Below are positions 56,505-64,000 of a stretch of 64,000 nt of DNA, piece after piece. The DNA is from Synchiropus splendidus (taxonomy: Eukaryota; Chordata; Actinopteri; Syngnathiformes; Callionymidae), in the NCBI RefSeq assembly GCF_027744825.2, contig NC_071336.1:19030501-19094500 (forward strand), written 5' to 3'. Made by a program: the position numbers and the translations under genes. Position 1 is the first letter of the stretch; every line of letters starts with the position of its first letter. The notes beneath the pieces are model-generated. The model was not told the origin of the DNA and searched no databases. It worked only from the letters and a program-made list of their open reading frames with translations.

Positions 56505-56941
56505 TGTCACGACTTTGGCTCAGTTACGTCCTCTCCATCCACAGCTGAGTTTCTACTCCCATCATCATTGGCACACCTGTGTCCTGTTCAGTGAGTTCTC
56601 CGTCCTTTCATTTCATTCCGTGCCAGATTATCTAGTTGCCATCCTGCCTAGCTTTCCAACGTTACTTTGTCTGCCAGCCTGATCCCTGAATCTTGCTCGT
56701 GAACCTTGGATCGTGCCTTCTGCCTCGTCCTTGTCTGGAAACCTCTGCCTGGTTTGGACCGGTATCCTGGTACCGTCAACCCTCTTACACCTGTGACCTG
56801 GAACTGATACTGCTGTCTCCCAGAAACGCCTGCCCGACTCATCATCTGGTGTTTGACCTTGAACTGTTCAGTAAACAGCTTTGAGTTTTCCTCTGAGTTT
56901 TGCATTTGGCTTCAATCCGTCACTTCAGTTGAATTGTGACA
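56505..56941 (+). mobile_element. Solo LTR H with 5-bp target-site duplication
   Basis: 437 bp starting TGTCACGAC and ending TTGTGACA, with 6-bp inverted termini TGTCAC/GTGACA. Perfect GTATT duplications lie at 56500-56504 and 56942-56946. No internal genes. The sequence is more C/T-rich than LTRs D and G, so it may belong to a separate subfamily. Confidence 0.8.
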
Positions 56942-56946
56942 GTATT

Positions 56947-58454
56947 GATTAACTGGCGGTTAATGGACTCGGATAACACATGAATAAGATATTCAATGTC
57001 ACTGGGCTGCCTTTCTTTAACAAAATCTGACTTGATCAAAAATATACGTTGTGACATTGCACACACTGCAACCCTACTGTGCCTCTCTCTATGTGTGGGA
57101 ATCATAAGATGATATGATAAAAAGTCAAAAAGAGCCCAAAACATCTCAATAAAAATAACAACTGGTGATGCTTTTATGTGTAAGTTCTTCTGCTCTACCT
57201 CAACCCGCAATATGCTGCATAGGCAAATTCACTGAGATTTGAAACTTCTTGCCGTTAGCGGTAGGCGCTCTATTTTTAGATGATTTGATGTATTTTTCTC
57301 TCTTTTTTTCTGTAAGAACAACAATAAGAAGTGCCGGAGAACTAGGTCTTAAAGAGATGGTTAGTGCAACTAATCCACACTTCAATATTCTATTACATTT
57401 ACAGTTTTTTCATTTTATTTTACTTGAGAAGTGGTCTTTTTCTTTGCTTGACTTCACCCTTCACCGTCGTCAGGGAAAATGAAATGGTGCTCCATGAACA
57501 ATAAACCACTTTAGAGCGACACTAACTTCATTGGTAAGTTTCAAATTTGTGACATTATTTTCATGAATTCCTACTTGAAAAATGTTCATGATCAAATCAC
57601 ATTGCAACTGCTCAAAGGTTTTAAAACCAAATGATGTCCTTCCTGGATTTGAAGGTGGTGTAATGGTGTACTTAGACACTGGACGAGTCAGCACTCCCAA
57701 ACCCTCAAACAACTTCCTGAGACCATGTAAACACGTGATGTAAATTGTGACAATACTTCAATACAATACTGAGAGGTGAAAGGATCTCGACAGCCGGATG
57801 AACAGTTGACTAAATCATAAGACATAGGTGCATGGGCTAACAACCTAGCAAGCGAGATAAATGCGATAGCCAAGGAGCCTAAAGCCCCGACAAATGTCCT
57901 GTAATGGCATCATTTGAGCAACTCATAAATGGGTTGAAACAGGATGACAACAGCCTACGACAGGATTTTGCCCAGGAATTACATTGAAAACTGGACAACA
58001 TGGAAATGGAACTGGAGTGTTTGCCATCAAAGCCAAGACCTGGGTGGTGGAGCAAGTGGAGAGTTGGGCAAATGATGATGTTCTTTAGTACCTACAAGTA
58101 CCTACAAATCAGAGTAGGAGTGTCGTTGACCCAAAGAGCCAAGGACAGACTCTTGGAGTATCAGCATGAACACTGACCCTCAATTTCCACCTAGTCTGAG
58201 ACCGAGCGCCGCGCTGCGGAAGTTTTTCCAAAAGAATTGTTTTCAATTTGGCAATTTCCCCAGTTCTGCGACAGCTCTATATTTTTGCGGAGCTCCACAC
58301 ACTCCTTCAGACAGGAAATCAGCCAGTAAAAAGTGATGTGAATTTGGAAGGTTTTCAGAATAAAATACTATGTGTAGACGTTATTTGCATTTTACTGTGA
58401 AAGAGCAGTGTAAACATCATGTTTTAACTGCCGAATACGCAGTCAATGAAGCCT
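56947..58454. other. Intergenic, no gene seen
   Basis: No exon or recognised repeat. Confidence 0.5.
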
Positions 58455-58900
58455 TTCTTAGATTCGATTCCATTAGACTAGATTATAGACTAGATTCGAT
58501 TAGATGGTCTTTATTAGTCCCAGAGTGGAGAAAACCAACATGTCACAGCAGCCAATGACAGCAAAGACACTGACATATATCAAAGAAATAAAAGGTGCGC
58601 AACAAACAATGATGTCCAAAAAATAAATAAATACCCATAATGTATAAACAAATGTCATAACAAATTAATAAAATATATAGATAATGATACATAAGCCAAT
58701 TTTTACTGTTGTACAGCCCGGCAGCACTGAACAGACAGGAGCGTGGAAATCGCTCTGTCGTGCAGCGAGGGTGGATCAGCCTGCTACTGAAGGTGCTGCT
58801 CAGTGCCGTCAGGGTGGAGGGGGTGAGACAGGTTGGATGTCATGGTTGACAGTTTGGCCACACTTTCGTGACAACATGGATGACGGGTCATTAATCTTGG
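58455..58900 (-). mobile_element. LINE 3' end (CR1/L2/Rex-like), minus strand
   Basis: On the minus strand the sequence runs through a degraded ORF2 C-terminus. It then reaches 'gggactaataaagaccatct' and a degenerate tail of ATCTAGTCTA/ATTCGA-type repeats ending at about 58455. The long + strand frame at 58684-59178 is an antisense artefact of this element and should not be annotated. The 5' limit is uncertain. Confidence 0.6.
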
Positions 58901-59157
58901 AAGTCTGCCGTCTGCCCATTTTTTATGACACTGATCTTAAACTCTATGAAAACATTGCCCCTTTTAATCCACAAAGTACCACGGGATTTTTGCATTTCAT
59001 ATATACATCCAAGTTATATTGGCAATTGGTAATGTGCAACCCAGTCGTCCTGCTGTCCGTCTTCTTGAGGTGGGTTGGTTTCCTCGACCTAATAACCTCT
59101 CTCAGTTGGGCGATAATCTTTCACCCGTATTTCAAGCACTATTCTGATTGTTTTAGT

Positions 59158-59164
59158 TATATAT

Positions 59165-59221
<57 letters not shown>

Positions 59222-59225
59222 CACA
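59158..59225. repeat. (TA)n microsatellite
   Basis: An interrupted TA/TATA-rich tract ending in a short CA run. Confidence 0.92.
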
Positions 59226-60966
59226 ATAACAAGGTATCATTAGCAATTAAATGTTGCTGACTTGAAACAGGAATAATATACACCAAATAATATAAATAAA
59301 TAAAAAGCACAATATGTGCAGTTTTTAATTGAATATTTTGTCCATAATCTCAAAACCATCGACGTAAGATGAAGGACATATGTTCTTATCACATTTCCAA
59401 CATCCCTCGATCCAGCAGAAGGAATATGTTTCTCTTCCGACATCAGTCCGATCTGAGATCCCTGCTTGGCCGTAGGAAATCTGAAAGATCAGTAGCCTCA
59501 GTAATTACGATGGCAGTGAGACAAAGTCCGGCTTTGAAAGTCATCTGGCTTTGGTGGGCTGCGAGAGGGACCCACATAAATATTCTACTCTTAAAGAATC
59601 ATAGAAGCTTCCAAATCCCATGTCGAGACCAAGGAGGAGATTCTTTCATCAAGACGCTTTCTCACCACACTCTTTCCAACTACATGGCGGAAAATGATTT
59701 CAGGAATAAGAAATTTTTTATTTCAACGTGTAAAAAGGAGGGTTCATTTAAATTGAATTAATCTGTTTTTTTTTACAATTACATTTTCAGGTTGGAAGCA
59801 TATATAACAGCTTTCCTTCTTGAAAGTTTGCTAAAGAAAGACAGCAAAACCCTGTGGTTCTTTTGTAGGTGTGTAGAGGCTTTGTAATCTCTGAAATGAA
59901 ACGACTAAACCCCTTTCAAAGCATCTTTGGTTTGAAGACACAGATGTCCCTTCTTTGTTTGATCCATCTCTGTTTATTTTTATCTGTCTTTGTGCGGGAA
60001 TCTTCCAGTCCTTTATTTATTTCACAGTTTGGTGCCACAGTCGGCCGTGATGAGATACAATCTTGAAGAACCAGAGGAACTCATGAAAAAAAAGACAAAG
60101 ACAGACTCACACCCGGAGAGCGAACATATCCTTTTAAGATCTAGGTTTACACAGATTCCTGACTTCACTGTTAGCCATCTGTGAGGCTCCTAAATCCCAA
60201 AGGTTCCCGTCACACTTCTGCCCAAGCCTCTTGGCTCGACTGTCAACCCACCGTTCCCGTTGAAAGGTTTTATTCTTTCTTTAATCCATGTCCTGCCTTA
60301 GGTTAAAGCAAATGAGTCTTGGGTTTTGTTTTAATATATTTTCATAGTACAGTCACTCTGTGAAAACTTCAAAAACGGTTATCTGGCATTGAAACAATTT
60401 AATTAACAACCACTAAAACATCAGTGCAGAATGACTCACCGTGGCAAGGTCGCTGATATTATTCACATTTTGTCCATAAGTGTCTCACCTTGGACCCACG
60501 TCAGATTAATTCAGAAACACAAAGAGATATGGCCACGCTGTCCAAAACCAAAGTATGGAAGAAATTATTCTAATTCTCCTGAGGTTCCTTGCCTCTTAAA
60601 ATTCATCAGCATCACCAGCTGCAATGGGAACTGTCAGAATATCCATCATCATTGTCAGAAAATTCACATCTGTATTCACCAATGGGCGTGGGGCAAAATG
60701 TGAGCCTGCTTATCATCCCTCCTGGGCTGCTTTTAAGGGTCACTCACGAAAAGTCAAAGACAGATTGCGAATTGTGAGATAGGACCGCTGAGGTGCCAGG
60801 CGCTCACTGTGCCTCACTGAAATCCTGCCAAAAAGCTCCATATTGGGTTCTAGTCTTTTCATATGAACTTGTGTTGCAAAAAAATTATCCCAGTCATGAC
60901 TGAAAGTGTCAGTTTAATCCTGCATTCAAAATGACTTTCATGGTATAATAATAATAATAATACGTA
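59226..60966. other. Intergenic, no gene seen
   Basis: The 130-codon frame at 59369-59761 has no recognisable domain. A short ATA trinucleotide run lies near 60950. The right part may contain decayed sequence of the adjacent Tc1-like element. Confidence 0.45.
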
Positions 60967-61705
60967 AAAACCCATTTGAGGTATGTTTGGGGTCATTGTC
61001 CTGCTGGACGACCCATGACCTTGGGGGCAAACCTATCTTTTTGGCACAAGGACCTTAAATCCGATGATAATCTTCAGATGATGCCTTGCACACAGCCACG
61101 GCACCCAGTGCCAGAGGCAGCAAAACAAACCTAAAACATGTTTGAACTTTAGATTAGATTACTTTTCTCCCATATTTAACTGTTGGTACAGTGTTCTTTT
61201 CTGTGTAGGCCTCATTCTGTTTTCAGTAGAATGGTGTGTTTTACCAAAAAATCTCTATCTAGGTATCATAAATCCACAATATGTTTTGGCTTACTCACAT
61301 GCATTTTGCTTTTTAATATCTCTCTGTGTCAGCAGTGGGATTCTTCTGGGCCTCCTTAGCGTTTCATGTCATTCAAATGACGACGGATGGTTGGTGTTGG
61401 CGCTGATGCACCTTCAGCTTGCAGGGTAACTTCAGTATGTTTGGAGCTTGTTTGGGGCTGCTCATCCACCATTCAGATGATCCTGTGCTGCAACCTTGCA
61501 TCAATCTTTCTCTTTCATCCACGTACAGGAGATTTGCTGCAGCGCCATTTTAAACTTCTTCATCATGTTGCGCACCATGGCCAAAAGGAGCGCCAACATC
61601 CCTTGAGATGACTTTGTAACCGTGAGCTTGTGGATATTTCTCCACAATTCTGGTTCTCAAGTCCTCAGACAAGTCTTCTGGTCTCTCTCTGTTCTCCAGC
61701 ACCCA
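60967..61705 (-). pseudogene. Tc1-like transposase pseudogene
   Basis: On the minus strand the N-terminal helix-turn-helix region reads RPEDLSEDLRTRIVEKY and then AHGYKVISRDVGAPLAMVRN, as in Tc1/mariner (Tc1 branch) transposases. A middle piece reads TIRRHLNDMKR. The DDE-region signature VVQQDNDPKHTSNGF is still intact at 60967-61012. Many stops and frameshifts separate the pieces, and the C-terminal catalytic part was not recognised. The active family cuts and pastes DNA at TA sites. This copy is dead. Terminal inverted repeats were not located. Confidence 0.8.
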
Positions 61706-61884
61706 GACACAAAACACAAACAATGAATCAGTATCTCTTTTTAACTGGTTTGAGGTGTGATCTTTTTAATATTGCTCTCATCATATTGCCACAGGTGAGT
61801 TTAAGATGCTTGCAACAGCAATTTTGAAATGCACCATTCGATAAAATTCTATAAGGACAGCCCAAATTGATAAGAAAAAAATTA

Positions 61885-62110
61885 TATGCAACTTCTTCAC
61901 CTTCTTCTGCCGCTTATCCGTGGTCGGGTCGCGGAGGCAGCATTCGGGGCAAGTAAGCCCAAACTTCCCGGTCCGCACAAACCTCCTCCACCTCTTCCTG
62001 GGGGATCCCGAAGCGTTCCCAGGCCAGACCGGAGACAGAATCTCTCCAGCGAGTCCAGGGTCTTCCCCGGGGTCTTCTCCTGGTAGGACATGCGCGGAAC
62101 ACCTTTTTGA
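61885..62110 (-). pseudogene. Non-LTR retrotransposon ORF2 C-terminal fragment
   Basis: The minus strand encodes GRPWTRW then RDSVSGLAWERFGIPQEEVE and finishes in PPRPDHG with a stop, followed by 'gataagcggcagaag'. This is the end of a very common fish non-LTR element whose consensus reads GRPRTRWRDY...AWERLGIPQEEL and ends at GATAAGCGG. Only the C-terminus survives. Clade is uncertain. Confidence 0.65.
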
Positions 62111-64000
62111 ACAATATATATATCATTTATAAAGTAAAAACATTACAGATGAAAATGTTTTCACATTTTATAATGTCTACAAAAATCATTGTTCTAACAT
62201 TGCTTATTATGGTAATAATATTAGTTCATTTTTATTCATTATTCTGTTGTGACATTCATGTCATGTGGACAGTATTGTGGGCCATGGAGCACAGAATGCA
62301 TATATCTGATATTCAATATTTTTCCACATACTCACTGACAAACAATGAGGTTCATGGAGGTGGTGCAAGGAAACATCAAGGGAATAGGTGTGACCAGGGA
62401 GGACGATCGTGGTGGGCTTTTCATGGCCAACGTCTGAAGGTAAATGCCAATAGACAATGAAGAAAGAGGAAGGTGAGACAGAGATCACATTTGAGGACCA
62501 TGAAGGTGGTCAAAGATTTGCTTGGCTACATGGCATTAAAATACAGGACAAGATGTTAATTTAGTATCGAAACCAAGGTATTTAGACTGAAATGCTGAGA
62601 TTCAGAAGAAGCTTCTGCTGTGTTCTTGAAAATATTTTGTCTCAGTGTATTTTAGATGAGAAAGGCCATTTCAGATTCTGCCCTCTGAGCACAAGCATTC
62701 GCTATAGGGTCCACCTCATTCCTCACCGTAATTAAATATACCCAGACAATTATTCTCTTTTCACTGCACAAAACAACGTCCTTCGGAAACCTGCAACTGA
62801 GCGTGGGCGTTTCACCGCCTCCAGAAAGATATTTATGAATCCGCAGCTAATAAAATGTGACTGAGGATATCGAGTATTTGATTGACCCCCAATATTTGTG
62901 TCCAAGCCTGATTCCAAAACTTGACTACTTTCCTCTTTAATGGTGGCATGAGCCAATGATGCAAATAATCCTCTCCACCTTCAATAGTTGCACTGATATC
63001 CGATTTTCAAAAACAAAACTCCTGCACGTCTTGTCCCAGGGAGGAAAGGTAGAGACACTGGCACACGTGCTCTTTGTCTCCTCTGTCTGCACAAACACAG
63101 ATTAATGGTTGCACAGTCTTCTGACAAATCGCAGAAACGCCAGGAAACCTCTGGAGAGCGGGTCTCCCTGCCAATTACCTTCACCAATAATATTCGCTCA
63201 GTGCATGAGTGACAGTTCGTCGCCCCCAAGGATAGGAGTGGGCACGTGAAAAGCCTTGAAGAGTCCATTTAGAAAAGGATTTGGATATTCTTCTGATATA
63301 TATTGAATTGTAAATTAAAGTTTTGTTGTTTCATTTGACCTAAAAAGAAATATTTGTCCATCGTTGATGAATCTATTCTGTATTCATTGCTCAGGGAAAC
63401 TGCAAAGTGGTTGTTTTTAAGTTTTACATGCCTAAAAACGACACTTAAGTCCTCAGGTGTCTTCCCAGGTTCATGTAGCGTTCAGACATGTTGATATATC
63501 GGAGTCAGATTACAAGCGACTCCTTTTCAGAATAACAATTTAACTTCATTTTTGGAGGACTTTTTTTTAACCCTTTGAAGTTGGACAATTTGACAAGATG
63601 AAACTGTAGGTTTCTGGAGTACACTGAATAAACTCAGTCAAAAAGGGAAGAAGTTTTACTACCCTGCCAGAAAACTATTTTCTCCCGGTAATTTTAACCC
63701 TCAATTCAACATTTCACAGGGAACTTTATCATTAACTAAGTCCCCCATTTCTGCTCCTCAAAAATGATCCTCAGAAGTCTGGTGCAGAAGGAACTGATTT
63801 AAAATGTTCAGATAATTTAAGCCCACAAGCTACTAAAACCGACAAGAGATAATGAACACACCAAGTGTTGGTGGCAAACCTTTGATAAAGTTTATGTTCT
63901 GTGGCTTTCAGTTCACTGAATCTTCAAGGGCAGAGAGCAGAGACGATGCGCTTCCATCTGAGATACAAGAGATAGACCAAGCTGAAAGAGAGATCGTGAG
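62111..64000. other. Intergenic, no gene seen; right edge of window
   Basis: No exon recognised. The stretch 62.69-63.01 kb is TAAT-rich and includes ATGCAAAT at 62959-62966 (see findings). The window ends in unassigned sequence. Confidence 0.5.

Noticed and set aside
58684..59178. 164-codon + strand frame
   Set aside because: Lies antisense to a LINE 3' end on the minus strand and runs into a TA repeat, so it is not a gene.

Overview
This window is vertebrate nuclear DNA, most likely from a ray-finned (teleost) fish. The evidence is spliced coding sequence with very short introns (277 and 68 bp), AT-rich non-coding DNA full of dinucleotide microsatellites, and a repeat mix typical of fish: Tc1-like, hAT-like and TA-flanked MITE DNA transposons, RTE and CR1/L2/Rex-type LINE ends, and TG...CA solo LTRs. 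Nothing bacterial (operons, Shine-Dalgarno sites, CRISPR) is present, and nearly all open reading frames are short chance frames.

The only gene I can support is at the left edge. The last three coding exons of a procollagen-lysine 2-oxoglutarate 5-dioxygenase, closest to PLOD2, run on the + strand from 1385 to the stop at 2158. They carry the Fe(II)/2-oxoglutarate catalytic core, followed by a 3' UTR with polyadenylation signals. Earlier exons lie to the left of the window.

From about 2.9 kb to 64 kb I find no convincing cellular coding exon, so the window reads as an intergenic 'gene desert' downstream of plod2. It contains: a 140-bp near-perfect foldback (6.0-6.2 kb); long AT and GT microsatellites; a CpG-dense island (14.9-15.3 kb); and a series of related LTR-like elements between 19.6 and 57 kb. 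Four of these (26352-26816, 42590-43339, 50542-51184, 56505-56941) have perfect 5-bp target-site duplications that I read directly. There are also two oppositely oriented copies of one TA-flanked MITE (27260-27773 and 46150-46855), a 17-bp palindromic minisatellite (39.5 kb), truncated LINE 3' ends (7.0, 35.4, 52.3, 58.5 and 61.9 kb) and a decayed Tc1-like transposase (61.0-61.7 kb) that still reads its DDE-region signature.

Between the repeats are single-copy-looking stretches rich in homeodomain-type TAAT/ATTA cores (20.7, 23.2, 47.1, 49.5-50.1, 56.3 and 62.7-63.0 kb). These could be conserved regulatory elements of a neighbouring developmental gene, but this is inference only. Three short coding-like frames of unknown identity (28.0, 29.6-30.4 and 51.7-51.9 kb) are flagged without naming a function. 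No clearly new biological system is visible. The strongest new observations are the LTR insertions with dated-style duplications, the foldback, the MITE pair and the candidate regulatory blocks.
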